A program made the translations under genes and the position numbers. DNA of 64,000 nucleotides from Actinocatenispora sp036503555 (GTDB lineage Bacteria > Actinomycetota > Actinomycetes > Mycobacteriales > Micromonosporaceae). How positions within the stretch are numbered: position 1 is the first letter of the stretch; every line of letters starts with the position of its first letter. The notes beneath the pieces are model-generated. The model saw only the letters and a program-made list of their open reading frames with translations, was not told the origin of the DNA and did not search any database. Below are positions 32,697 to 40,512 of the stretch, one piece after another. The DNA is taken from positions 1 to 64,000 of the forward strand of contig DASXWQ010000074.1 of assembly GCA_036503555.1 (NCBI GenBank), in the 5' to 3' direction.

Positions 32697-33548
32697 GTGA
32701 TCCGGCACGAGGGCGACGACCTGCGGGACATGCAGCACCTGGCGGAGCGGCTGTGGTCGCCGGGCGCGCGCTGGCACGTCGGGGACGTGGCGTGGGGTCG
32801 CGCCGCGTACCGGGGACGACCGAGGCCGACGGCGCGGTGGGAGCGGCACGGCCGCACGGTGGCGTGGGCGTGGCTGGAGTCGGGCGAGCTGTGCTGGCTG
32901 GCGGATCCGGCCGCCGACGCCGTCGACGCGGTGCTCGACTGGGCGCCCGGCGCGCGCGAGACCACCGTGATGTCCGCCGACGCGTCTACCGCCGACGTGC
33001 TGCGGCGGCGCGGCTGGCGGCGCGACGACGGGCCGTACTTCGACCATCTGGTACGGGATCTGGCCGGGTTGCCGCCGCTCGGGCCGGGCGCCGCGGTCCG
33101 CCCGGTGGACCCGCAGTCGGATGCGGACGTGCTGGCGCGGGCGGCGGCGCACCGGGCCGCGTTCGACCACCTGGTCGGCCGGGATCCGGCCCTGCCCCGG
33201 CCGCCGGATCCGGCGCGGCACCGGGCGGTGACCGGCACGTGGCCGTACCGGGCGGAGCTGGATCTGGTGGCGGAGGTGGACGGGGTCGTCGCCGCGTACT
33301 GCCTGCTGTGGCTGGACGCGGTCAACGGGGTCGGGCTGCTCGAACCGGTCGGCACCGACCCCCGGTACCGTCGCCGCGGTCTCGCCCGCCGTGTCTGCCT
33401 CGCCGGCCTGTACGCGCTGCGCGACGCGGGTGCGACCCGCGCCGTGGTCTGCCCGCGCGGCGACGACGACTACCCGGTGCCGGGCCGGTTGTACCGGGAC
33501 CTGGGCTTCACGTACGTCGACCGGACCTGCACGTTCGTCGCGCCGTGA
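32697..33548 (+). CDS. GNAT-family N-acetyltransferase (two-domain)
   Basis: 283 aa from a GTG at 32697; earlier in-frame starts would run into the repeat unit. The N-terminal half is a degenerate acetyltransferase-like domain (WAWLESGELCWLADP). The C-terminal half carries the acetyl-CoA motif PRYRRRGLARRVCLAGLYAL and a terminal RLYRDLGFTYVDRTCTF. The substrate is unknown. No operon partner. Confidence 0.85.
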   Translation: MIRHEGDDLRDMQHLAERLWSPGARWHVGDVAWGRAAYRGRPRPTARWERHGRTVAWAWLESGELCWLADPAADAVDAVLDWAPGARETTVMSADASTADVLRRRGWRRDDGPYFDHLVRDLAGLPPLGPGAAVRPVDPQSDADVLARAAAHRAAFDHLVGRDPALPRPPDPARHRAVTGTWPYRAELDLVAEVDGVVAAYCLLWLDAVNGVGLLEPVGTDPRYRRRGLARRVCLAGLYALRDAGATRAVVCPRGDDDYPVPGRLYRDLGFTYVDRTCTFVAP

Positions 33549-33587
33549 GAGAAGCATCGGCCGCTATCGGGCCGTCTAGTGATCTTG

Positions 33588-34166
33588 CTAGACGGTGGTA
33601 GACCGGGCGAGACGGGCGTGCAGGCCGGCGACGAGCGTGTCGACCAGGGCCTGGTAGCTGTCGTCGATCTTCTCCGGCAGCCCGAACCCACCGCCGATCT
33701 CCAGGTGCGTGAACCCGTGCGCCGCGGCGCGCAGCCCGCGGGTCGTGTGGATCGCGTCCGCCCCGGCCAGGTCGTACCCGCGGAGCACGGCGAGGAACAC
33801 CGCCACGACGCGTTCGCCGGCGCGGGTGACCTCGGGGTCGCTGCCGGGCTGTTGGGGCAGCGCCGCGTACCGGTGCGGGTGGTCGACGGCATACCGCCGG
33901 TACGCGTGGAGGACGGCGGCGAGCGCGTCGTCGCGGCTGCGCCCCATCACCGCGTCGCCGCACGCGTCGGCCAGTTCGTCCAGCACCCGGGCGCCGACCA
34001 ACGCCCGCAGCGGCCCGAGCCCCTTGACGTGCTTGTACAGCGACGGGGTGGCAACCCCGGTGTGCGCGGCGACGGCGGCCAGGGTCAGCCCGTCGACCCC
34101 CTGCTCGTCGAGTACGACGAGGGCGGCGTCGACGACCGCCTCGGTGTTGAGTCCGGCCCTAGGCAC
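33588..34166 (-). CDS. TetR-family regulator (WHG-type C-terminal domain)
   Basis: 192 aa from a GTG at 34166. It has an N-terminal helix-turn-helix (LTLAAVAAHTGVATPSLYKH) and a C-terminal TetR_C_33-like segment with GLRAAAHGFTHLEIGGGFG. It overlaps the stop of the alpha/beta hydrolase gene by 8 bases, so the two form an operon. The palindrome covering the operon promoter at 34961-34979 is its probable operator. Confidence 0.92.
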   Translation of the reverse strand: MPRAGLNTEAVVDAALVVLDEQGVDGLTLAAVAAHTGVATPSLYKHVKGLGPLRALVGARVLDELADACGDAVMGRSRDDALAAVLHAYRRYAVDHPHRYAALPQQPGSDPEVTRAGERVVAVFLAVLRGYDLAGADAIHTTRGLRAAAHGFTHLEIGGGFGLPEKIDDSYQALVDTLVAGLHARLARSTTV

Positions 34167-34959
34167 CGAACGCCTCCCCGAGCAGCTTGAGTACGGCGGG
34201 CGCCACGGTGTCGGGCGCCTCGGCGGCGGGGTAGTGCTTGACGCCGTCGATCAGCTCCACGGTGGCGTCCGGCAGCAGCCGGCGCGCCTCGGCGGCCTGG
34301 GCGGCCGAGTCGGGGAAGTCGGGGTCCTTCGCGCCGTACAGCACGAGGGTGGGGCAGCGTACGTCGGCGATCGAGCGGTTCGCCTCGGTCTTGTCGGCCA
34401 GGCCCATCGCCTTGACGGCCGCCATCCCGGTCCGCTTGAAGCTCGCCTTCATCGTCGCGCGGTAGTCGGCGAAGTCGGCGGGCACCGTCGAGTACAGCGA
34501 CTTGTAGAAGGGGAGCCAGAGCGCGACGCGGCTCATCACCTGGCCGCTGATCAGGCGCATGACCGGGTTCATCGTCGGGTTGGCGGTGAACATGCTGATC
34601 AGCACGAGGCCGGCGACCTTCTCGGGTGCCTGCGCCGCGGCCCACACGGCGCTGCTCGGCGAGAACGACGTGCCGACGAGCACGGCCGGCCCGCCGAGGT
34701 GGTCGACGAGCGCGAGCAGGTCGGCGCCGACGGCCTCCGGCGAGTAGTCGTCCCACCGGGCGCTCGACTCCCCGTGCCCGCGCAGGTCGACGGTCGCCAC
34801 CCGGTATCCGGCGGCGACGAGCCGCGGCGTCAGGAACCGGTACGTCTGGCGGATGTCGCCCATCCCGGGCATGCACACCACGAGCGGCCCGTCGCCCTGC
34901 ACGTCGTACGCCAGCCGTCCGCCGGGGACCTCAAGGAACCGCGTGTTCGTCATAGCCAT
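34159..34959 (-). CDS. Alpha/beta hydrolase
   Basis: 266 aa from the ATG at 34959 (MAMTNTRFLEVPGGRLAYDV). Motifs: an oxyanion-region CMPGMGDIRQTYRFL, DLRGHGES, the nucleophile elbow VLVGTSFSPSSAVWAA (the usual GxSxG appears as GTSFS, so the second glycine is replaced by Ser), LVLYGAKDPDFP and the terminal GVKHYPAAEAPD histidine. The start follows a TAGCAT -10 box by 7 bases. It is cotranscribed with its likely TetR repressor, as in inducible detoxification or catabolic units. Confidence 0.9.
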   Translation of the reverse strand: MAMTNTRFLEVPGGRLAYDVQGDGPLVVCMPGMGDIRQTYRFLTPRLVAAGYRVATVDLRGHGESSARWDDYSPEAVGADLLALVDHLGGPAVLVGTSFSPSSAVWAAAQAPEKVAGLVLISMFTANPTMNPVMRLISGQVMSRVALWLPFYKSLYSTVPADFADYRATMKASFKRTGMAAVKAMGLADKTEANRSIADVRCPTLVLYGAKDPDFPDSAAQAAEARRLLPDATVELIDGVKHYPAAEAPDTVAPAVLKLLGEAFGA

Positions 34960-34960
34960 A

Positions 34961-34979
34961 AAGCTAATGCTATTAGCTT
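34961..34979. promoter_or_regulatory. TetR operator overlapping the hydrolase promoter
   Basis: The arms AAGCTAAT and ATTAGCTT are a perfect inverted repeat around GCT. The -10 box TAGCAT (34972-34967, minus strand) lies inside it, and the site also overlaps the last codons of the upstream deaminase gene. The AT-rich composition is very unlike the surroundings. Confidence 0.75.
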
Positions 34980-35413
34980 CGGTTGTCAAGCAGGTGCGCG
35001 TTGACCTCTCGTACCAGCGGCGCCAGCTCGGGCAGCTCCACCACCGTCAGGCCGGCCGCGGCCAACTCCTCCGCGCCGTGGCAGTCCACGAACACCGCCG
35101 GCTCCCGCCACGCGAACACCACCCGCGCCGCGCCCGCCGCGACGATCAGCTCCGCACACGTACGCGGCCGTGACTTCCGCTTGCTGCACGGTTCCAGCGA
35201 GCTGTACACCGTCGCCCCCGCCGCCGACCCACCCAGCTTCGCCAGCGCCGACTCCTCGGCGTGCACGTGCTCGTCGACCTCCCGCGAGTACCCGCGTGCC
35301 AGCTCCGCGCCGTCCGGCGAGACGACCACCGCGCCCACCGAGAACGCCGTCGCCGACGGCGGACACCGGCGCGCCTCCGCCACCGCCTCGCCCAACCAGT
35401 ACCGGTCATCCAT
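34973..35413 (-). CDS. RibD-type deaminase domain protein
   Basis: 146 aa from the ATG at 35413. Cytidine-deaminase-fold zinc motif: HVHAEESAL (His and catalytic Glu) and SSLEPCSKRKSRPRTCAELI (two Cys), as in the N-terminal half of RibD, which deaminates the pyrimidine in riboflavin synthesis. The reductase half is encoded by the preceding gene with an 8-base overlap, so the pair reconstructs a split RibD. A different heterocycle as substrate is possible. Confidence 0.88.
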   Translation of the reverse strand: MDDRYWLGEAVAEARRCPPSATAFSVGAVVVSPDGAELARGYSREVDEHVHAEESALAKLGGSAAGATVYSSLEPCSKRKSRPRTCAELIVAAGAARVVFAWREPAVFVDCHGAEELAAAGLTVVELPELAPLVREVNAHLLDNRS

Positions 35414-36101
35414 CGTCGTCTCCCAGCAGGTAGCGCAGCAGGACCACGTCACCGAGGGCGCGGGTCTCGGCCAGCCGCATCCGGTGCGCCGCGTCCCACC
35501 GGTACGCGCCGGGGCCGACGAACCGCGGTGCCTCGGCGTCCCCCACGAACAGCGGCGCCACCGCCAGATGCAGCTCGTCGGCCAGCCCCTCGGTCAGGAA
35601 CCAGCCGTGTACGGTGCCACCGCCCTCGACGAGCAGCCGACCCACCCCGCGCGCGGCGAGGTCCGCGAGGATCGCGCCGAGGTCCACCTCGTCGCCCGTC
35701 GCGACGATCGTGGTCGAGCCGGCCAGGGTGTCGGCAAGGCGTTCGGCGACCGGGCCGGGGGCGTACACCAGCTTCGAGGCGGGGCCGGCGGTGAAGAACC
35801 GCGAGTCGGCCGGCAGGTCGCCGCCCCGGGTGATGGTGACCTTGAGCGGCTGCGCCGGACGACCGTCGGCGGTGCGGTGCTCCGCGCGTACCGGCGTGAC
35901 CATCAGGCGCGGGTCGTCCCGGCGTACGGTGCCGGCGCCGACGAGGATCGCGTCGCACTCGGCCCGTACCGCGTCGACCCGGTCGAAATCCTCCTCGCTG
36001 GACAGGATGAGCCGGGAATCGCCCGCATCGTCCAGGTATCCGTCCACGGACATGGCGGCGCTCAGCACGACGTACGGTCGCGAGTCAGGCACGGCGGCCA
36101 C
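35406..36101 (-). CDS. RibD-type reductase domain protein (DHFR-like fold)
   Basis: 231 aa from a GTG at 36101; a GTG three codons on is an alternative. It starts with YVVLSAAMSVDGYLDD and has DAILVGAGTVRRDDPRL, LLVEGGGTVHGWFLTEGLAD and a terminal LGDVVLLRYLL. These are hallmarks of the C-terminal reductase half of RibD/RIB7, which uses NADPH to reduce the ribosyl side chain. The downstream overlapping gene supplies the deaminase. No FMN riboswitch is visible upstream. Confidence 0.88.
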   Translation of the reverse strand: MAAVPDSRPYVVLSAAMSVDGYLDDAGDSRLILSSEEDFDRVDAVRAECDAILVGAGTVRRDDPRLMVTPVRAEHRTADGRPAQPLKVTITRGGDLPADSRFFTAGPASKLVYAPGPVAERLADTLAGSTTIVATGDEVDLGAILADLAARGVGRLLVEGGGTVHGWFLTEGLADELHLAVAPLFVGDAEAPRFVGPGAYRWDAAHRMRLAETRALGDVVLLRYLLGDDDG

Positions 36102-36178
36102 CCGCGATCCGCAAACTCGGGGTGGTTTCAGGGTGCCAGCACCATGGCAGCGGGGTCGGCGGCGCGCACACTGGAGTC

Positions 36179-36517
36179 ATGGGTTTCATCATCGACCTCA
36201 TCGCGACGGTCGTTGCCGTTGTCGGCCTGCTGGTCGCGCTCGGCCACGACGGATACCTGCTGGTTCTCGGGTCGGCCGCGAAGAAGCGGACCGGCGGCGC
36301 CCCGGTCGAGCGGTTCGTCCGCGGACGCTGGCCGGTCGCCATCCTCGCCACCGTCGGCGCGATCATCGGCCTCGCCCTGACCGGCGGCGGTGCGTTCTCC
36401 GACATCGTCGGCCTGCTCGTGGGCGCCGGCAGCGGATACGCGGCGGCCAAGTCCCTGTCCAAGACCCGCAAGAAGTTCCTCGACGGTCCCGAGTACCCGG
36501 AGCTTCCCGGCAGCTGA
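36179..36517 (+). CDS. Small membrane protein of unknown function
   Basis: 112 aa from the ATG at 36179 with GGAG 4 bases upstream. Two or three hydrophobic helices (FIIDLIATVVAVVGLLVAL; WPVAILATVGAIIGLALT; FSDIVGLLVGAGSGYAAA) are separated by basic loops, with a Lys-rich cytoplasmic tail. No family recognised. Confidence 0.75.
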   Translation: MGFIIDLIATVVAVVGLLVALGHDGYLLVLGSAAKKRTGGAPVERFVRGRWPVAILATVGAIIGLALTGGGAFSDIVGLLVGAGSGYAAAKSLSKTRKKFLDGPEYPELPGS

Positions 36518-36571
36518 CCGGTCCCGCGGCCCTGGCATGATGCGGGTCTGCGACAAGCTTGGGGGTACGCC

Positions 36572-36790
36572 GTGATCGACGGGACCGCGATGTTCTTCGA
36601 CTCGGAGCAGGGCTGGGGCCTCATCACGGCTGGGGCCCTGCCCGACGGCGAGCCGGCGTGGGTGCACTTCTCCGTGATCGAGATGGACGGCTACCGCGAG
36701 CTGTCCATCGGCCAGCCCGTGCGCTTCGAGTACGAGAAGGCCGAGCAGGACGGCTACCACTACCGCGCGACCCGCGTACTCCCCGCATAG
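36572..36790 (+). CDS. Cold-shock-domain-like protein
   Basis: 72 aa from a GTG at 36572 behind GGGGGT. The OB-fold features FFDSEQGWGLITAGALPDGE and VHFSVIEMDGYRELSIGQPV, then VRFEYEK, follow the CspA order (RNP1-like strand, then VHFS), but the phenylalanine-rich RNP motifs are partly altered. It may bind nucleic acid or be a CSD relative with another partner. Confidence 0.8.
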   Translation: MIDGTAMFFDSEQGWGLITAGALPDGEPAWVHFSVIEMDGYRELSIGQPVRFEYEKAEQDGYHYRATRVLPA

Positions 36791-36791
36791 G

Positions 36792-37328
36792 TCAGCCGAG
36801 GCGCCAGGGCGCGCCGGCGGGCTGTTGCAGGCCGGGCATGAACCATTCGGCGCGGCGTACCTCGCGCATGGCGGTGCGGCGCACCTCGGGCGTCAGCCGG
36901 TCCAGGTAGAGCAGCCCGTCGAGGTGGTCGACCTCGTGCTGGATGCACTGCGCCATCACGTCCACCCCGCGTACGACGACGGGCTCGTTGCGCAGGTCGA
37001 CGCCGCGGCAGACGGCCTTCACCGCGCGCCGCGCCGGGAACCACAGCCGCGGCACGGACAGGCAGCCCTCGTCCAGCTCGTGCCAGTCGTCGGACAGCTC
37101 GACGATCTCCGGGTTCAGCACGTAGCCGAACTGGTCGCCCACGTTGTAGCTGAACGCCCGCACGTTGACGCCGATCTGGTTGGCCGCGAGTCCCGCCCGG
37201 CCCGGCTCGTCGACCGTCTCCAGCAGGTCCGTGACCAGCTCCGCGGTACGCGGGCCGAACGACGTCACCGGCTCGCACGGCGTCTTCAGCACCGGATCGC
37301 CGAAGATCCGGATCTCCTGGATGGTCAT
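36792..37328 (-). CDS. def: Peptide deformylase
   Basis: 178 aa from the ATG at 37328. All three family motifs are present: AGLAANQIG (motif 1, near 45-53), EGCLSVP (motif 2, metal Cys) and QHEVDHLDG (motif 3, metal His pair and catalytic Glu). It removes formyl groups from nascent proteins. The ATG overlaps the TGA of an ArsR-like regulator gene (ATGA), so this deformylase is in a regulated operon, which suggests an accessory rather than housekeeping copy (inference). Confidence 0.95.
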   Translation of the reverse strand: MTIQEIRIFGDPVLKTPCEPVTSFGPRTAELVTDLLETVDEPGRAGLAANQIGVNVRAFSYNVGDQFGYVLNPEIVELSDDWHELDEGCLSVPRLWFPARRAVKAVCRGVDLRNEPVVVRGVDVMAQCIQHEVDHLDGLLYLDRLTPEVRRTAMREVRRAEWFMPGLQQPAGAPWRLG

Positions 37329-37861
37329 GCCTCGTCCTTCGTACGGGTCTCGGGCAGCAGCGGGAAGAGTCGGGTGACCGCGCCGACGGGGCCGGCGCCG
37401 CGGGGCCGGGCGGCGGGGTCGTGCTCGCGTTCGGCGTACCGGTCGAGGACGGCGCGGATCTCGCCGGCGACCGTGGCCAGCTCGTCGGGCGTCAGGTAGA
37501 GCACGGCGCTGTCGGCCGCGTCCCGCCGCCAGCGCCGCGGTGCGTCGTCGCGGTGGGCCAGCCACCGGCGGTACCCCTCGTCCTCCAGCTCGACGGACAG
37601 TGTGCCGAGCCCACCGACGGGCGCCTGGCGCGTGGCGCGCAGCCGCCACGGCTTGACGCGGCCCTTCGCGGGCGCCTCTTCGAGGTACCCGTACCGGGCG
37701 AGCTGGCGCAGGTGGAACGAGCAGAGACCGGAGCTGTGGCCGAGCCGCCGGGCCGCCTCGGTCGACGTGACCGTGCCCAGCTCACGCACCAGGTCGAGCA
37801 GCGCGGCCCGGAGCGGGTGCGACAGCGCGGCGTCGGCCGCCGTACGCTCCTCGTCCGTCAT
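37325..37861 (-). CDS. ArsR-like winged-helix regulator
   Basis: 178 aa from the ATG at 37861. Winged helix-turn-helix: HPLRAALLDLVRELGTVTST followed by EAARRLGHSSGLCSFHLRQL and ARYGYLEEAPAKGR. The C-terminal half (about 95-178) is helical and rich in Arg/Asp, and no metal-binding cysteine cluster is seen. It is cotranscribed with peptide deformylase and sits directly under a 25-base palindrome, so autorepression of the operon is likely. Confidence 0.88.
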   Translation of the reverse strand: MTDEERTAADAALSHPLRAALLDLVRELGTVTSTEAARRLGHSSGLCSFHLRQLARYGYLEEAPAKGRVKPWRLRATRQAPVGGLGTLSVELEDEGYRRWLAHRDDAPRRWRRDAADSAVLYLTPDELATVAGEIRAVLDRYAEREHDPAARPRGAGPVGAVTRLFPLLPETRTKDEA

Positions 37862-37862
37862 G

Positions 37863-37889
37863 CTTTGCAAAGCTACCAGCTTTGCAAAG
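37863..37889. promoter_or_regulatory. Operator palindrome of the ArsR-def operon
   Basis: CTTTGCAAAGCT and AGCTTTGCAAAG are perfect arms around ACC. Each arm also contains the smaller palindrome CTTTGCAAAG. The minus-strand -10 box TAGCTT (37875-37870) lies inside and is followed 8 bases later by the ATG at 37861, so an occupied operator would block initiation. Confidence 0.78.
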
Positions 37890-37894
37890 TGGCG

Positions 37895-38323
37895 TCACGC
37901 GCGGGTGAACGTGGTGACGAGCCGGAGCTCCTTCGCCGGTCCCGTGACCCGCCAGTCCTGCGTCCACCGGTCCCCCGACACCACCCGGAACTCCCCCACG
38001 TACGCGTCGGCCCGGCACGGATGCGTCACCGTCCACACCCCCGTACGCAGGTCCAGGTCGTGGAAGAAGCGCCCGTCGTCGAACTCCACCCGCAACCCGT
38101 CACCCACCCGGCGGTACGTGTACGCGCGCCACGCCGGCCCCGCGTGCGGGCCGAACCGCAGCTCACCGCGCTCGGCGTACGCGAGGCCGTCGGCCGACGG
38201 CAGGAACTCGGCGGTGCCGACGAACGTGCCGGACCGCCCCGACGCCAGGTCGGTGATGCGCCGGTCCAGCGTCCACCGCCCGGTCAGGTACGCCACCGGG
38301 TCCGCCACCCCCATCGCGCTCAC
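37895..38323 (-). CDS. DUF6314 protein
   Basis: 142 aa from a GTG at 38323 overlapping the MFS stop by 4 bases. The family pattern is visible in VAYLTGRWTLDRRITDLASG, FHDLDLRTGVWTVTHPCRAD and DWRVTGPAKELRLVTTFTR, predicting a small beta-barrel, lipocalin-like. The function is unknown. Coupling to an MFS exporter suggests ligand binding related to the transported compound (inference). Confidence 0.82.
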   Translation of the reverse strand: MSAMGVADPVAYLTGRWTLDRRITDLASGRSGTFVGTAEFLPSADGLAYAERGELRFGPHAGPAWRAYTYRRVGDGLRVEFDDGRFFHDLDLRTGVWTVTHPCRADAYVGEFRVVSGDRWTQDWRVTGPAKELRLVTTFTRA

Positions 38324-39555
38324 CCGACCAGCCTGCCATCCCCGGCCGGCAGGTCCCGTACGGGCCGGCAGGCGAGCACCGCGGCCAGCACCACCGCCAG
38401 CACCACCGCGCCGGCCAGTACGAGCGGGCGGGGCGCGAACTCGGCGCCGAGCCACCCGCCGACGACCTGGCCGACCGGCAGCGCCACCACCGACCCGAGC
38501 CCGTCGTACGCGGAGACGCGGGACAGCCGGTCCAGCGGTACGTGCGTGCCGAGCGCCGTCTCCCACGCCACGTCGAACAGGCCGCCGCCGATGCCGCCGG
38601 CCAGCGCGCCGATGGCCAGCGCGCCGGGCGTCGGGTACACGGCGAGGACCGCGAGCTGCGGGACCACCGCGCACATGCCGATCAGCCCGACACGCAGCGG
38701 ATGCCGGAAGCGCAGCCGCAGCATGACCACCATCGCGACGAGCAGCCCCACCGACTGCGCCGACAGCACCAGCCCCCACGGCCCGCGGCCGATCGTGTCG
38801 TCGGCGATGACCGGACCGAGCGTGTTCCACCCGCCGGCCAGGATCGCGTTGACCACCGAGAAGCCAAGCACCACCACCCACAGCCAGGTGCGCGAGGCGA
38901 ACTCCCGCCAGCCGTCCCGCAGGTCGCGCAGCACGCTGCCGGCGGGCCCCGCGCCGTCGGCCCGCCCGGACTCCGCCGGCGGGCGTACCCGGAGCAGCAG
39001 GAGCGCGCCGAGCCCGAAGGTCGCCGCGTCGACCGCGACGCCCCAGCCCGAACCCAGGGCGGCGACGAGGATCCCGCCGAACGCCGCACCCAGCACCGCA
39101 CCGCCGTTGCGGACGAACCCGCCGAGCGCGCTCGCCTGCTGCAACACGTCCCGCGGTACGAGCTGCGGCACCATCCCGGCCATCGCCGGCGCGGTGAACG
39201 CGAACGCCGCCCCGTTCACCGCCTCGACGGCGACGATCTGCCAGAGCTGCGCGTACCCGGTGAGGAGGAGGGTGGCGGCCACCGCCTGCGAGGCGAACGA
39301 CACGACGCTCGCCGCGACGATCACCAGATGCCGTGGCACGCGGTCCGCGACCACGCCGCCGAACAGCAGGAACACCACCAGCGGCACGCTGCGGGCGGCG
39401 AGTACAAGGCCGAGGTCGGCGGCCGAGCCGGTCAGGTCGAGTACGGCGAAGGCGACGGCGATCGGGGCGACCGCGTTGCCGACGACGGCAACCAGCCGGG
39501 CGGCGAGGAACCATCGGAACGCGGCGATCCGCAGGGGACTGCCGGCGCCGGTCAC
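38320..39555 (-). CDS. MFS transporter (MFS_3-type exporter)
   Basis: 411 aa from a GTG at 39555. About twelve hydrophobic segments, with FGGVVADRVPRHLVIVAAS after helix 2 (the family's G-x-x-x-D-R-x-x-R loop) and PAMAGMVPQLVPRDVLQQAS, point to the transmembrane secretion effector or enterobactin-exporter-like branch. The export substrate is unknown. Its stop overlaps the start of the DUF6314 gene. Confidence 0.92.
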   Translation of the reverse strand: MTGAGSPLRIAAFRWFLAARLVAVVGNAVAPIAVAFAVLDLTGSAADLGLVLAARSVPLVVFLLFGGVVADRVPRHLVIVAASVVSFASQAVAATLLLTGYAQLWQIVAVEAVNGAAFAFTAPAMAGMVPQLVPRDVLQQASALGGFVRNGGAVLGAAFGGILVAALGSGWGVAVDAATFGLGALLLLRVRPPAESGRADGAGPAGSVLRDLRDGWREFASRTWLWVVVLGFSVVNAILAGGWNTLGPVIADDTIGRGPWGLVLSAQSVGLLVAMVVMLRLRFRHPLRVGLIGMCAVVPQLAVLAVYPTPGALAIGALAGGIGGGLFDVAWETALGTHVPLDRLSRVSAYDGLGSVVALPVGQVVGGWLGAEFAPRPLVLAGAVVLAVVLAAVLACRPVRDLPAGDGRLVG

Positions 39556-39588
39556 AGCCGGGTCCCACGGGCGGTCCGCGGCCGGGTT

Positions 39589-39615
39589 CCGGCTCCCGGC
39601 AAGGCCGGGAGCCGG
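39589..39615 (-). terminator. Hairpin terminator
   Basis: A 12-bp perfect stem, CCGGCTCCCGGC with its complement, and a 3-base loop just after the stop of the leftward gene ending at 39620. Confidence 0.85.
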
Positions 39616-39619
39616 GCCG

Positions 39620-40387
39620 TCACTTCTGCGTCGCGAGGCAGAGCACGAAGGACTGCTTGTTGTCCTTCATGTCGTTGAAGACGTAGTAGTAGTTCGTCTG
39701 CGGGGCCGGGCACTTCTTCCGGTCGTTGGAGCCGTTGATCCGCTCGATGACCTTGAGCGCGCCGCTCGCCGAGCAGGCCGACGGCTTGACCGACTTCTTG
39801 TCCTCGGTCGGTACGACGCAGTCGCCCTTCTGCACGGCGCCCGCCTTGCTCTCGGAACTCGCCGAGGGCTTCGCCGACTTCTTGTCGCCGCCCTTGGCGC
39901 TCGTCGACGAGTCGGACTTGCCGGGGCCGAGGAAGAAGTACCAGCCGGCGCCGCCACCACCCAGCAGCACGACGACCACGACGATGATGATCGCGATCAT
40001 GCCGCCCTTGCCCTTCTTCGGCTCGGGCTGCGGCTGCCACGGCGGCGCGGACCCGGCCGGCCCGGCCGGCCCGCCGGGACCGCCCGGGCCGTCGAAGGGC
40101 GGCGTACCGAAGGGGGACTGGTCGCCGAACTCGCTCGTCGGGCCGAGACCCGGCACCGGCGAACCGAACGGGTCACCGGTCGGGGGCGGCGGCGCACCGA
40201 ACCCGCCCGGCGCACCCGAACCCGGCGCACCCGGGAAACCGCCCGGCCCGCCGGAGCTCGGTGCGCCCGGGTAGCCGCCCGGCGCACCCGGGTACGGCGG
40301 CGGTTGGTCCGGCTGACCCGACTGCCCCTGCCACGATCCCTCGCGGTCGAACGGCCCGTTGCCCCCGGGCGGCCCGTAGTGCGACAT
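39620..40387 (-). CDS. Proline/glycine-rich one-TM protein with Cys-containing extracellular domain (paralogue 1)
   Basis: 255 aa beginning MSHYGPPGGNGPFDREG. Layout: about 120 residues of Pro/Gly-rich cytoplasmic sequence, PEPKKGKGG, a TM helix (MIAIIIVVVVVLLGGGG, about 130-147), then a Ser/Lys-rich stalk and a small outer domain with four cysteines (CVVP, CSAS, CPAP, FVLCLA). The same plan and C-terminal pattern recur in the next gene. Function unknown; similar proteins are often called DUF4190 or septum-formation-like in actinobacteria, which I cannot confirm. Confidence 0.82.
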   Translation of the reverse strand: MSHYGPPGGNGPFDREGSWQGQSGQPDQPPPYPGAPGGYPGAPSSGGPGGFPGAPGSGAPGGFGAPPPPTGDPFGSPVPGLGPTSEFGDQSPFGTPPFDGPGGPGGPAGPAGSAPPWQPQPEPKKGKGGMIAIIIVVVVVLLGGGGAGWYFFLGPGKSDSSTSAKGGDKKSAKPSASSESKAGAVQKGDCVVPTEDKKSVKPSACSASGALKVIERINGSNDRKKCPAPQTNYYYVFNDMKDNKQSFVLCLATQK

Positions 40388-40458
40388 CGATCCTCCTGGG
40401 TGTCACCGGCGAACTGGACCGCAACGGTAGCCGGCCGATTCACGTGGTCGCGCACACA

Positions 40459-40490
40459 CCGCCCGCCGAGGCCGAGACCTCGACGGGCGG
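40459..40490 (-). terminator. Hairpin terminator
   Basis: CCGCCCGCCGAGG and CCTCGACGGGCGG form a 13-bp stem with one wobble pair, located after the leftward gene ending at 40513. Confidence 0.75.
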
Positions 40491-40512
40491 TGGTGTGGCG
40501 ACTACAAGCTGG

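Noticed and set aside
35406..36178. FMN riboswitch upstream of the split RibD pair
   Set aside because: No conserved FMN-element segments were found in the upstream sequence.
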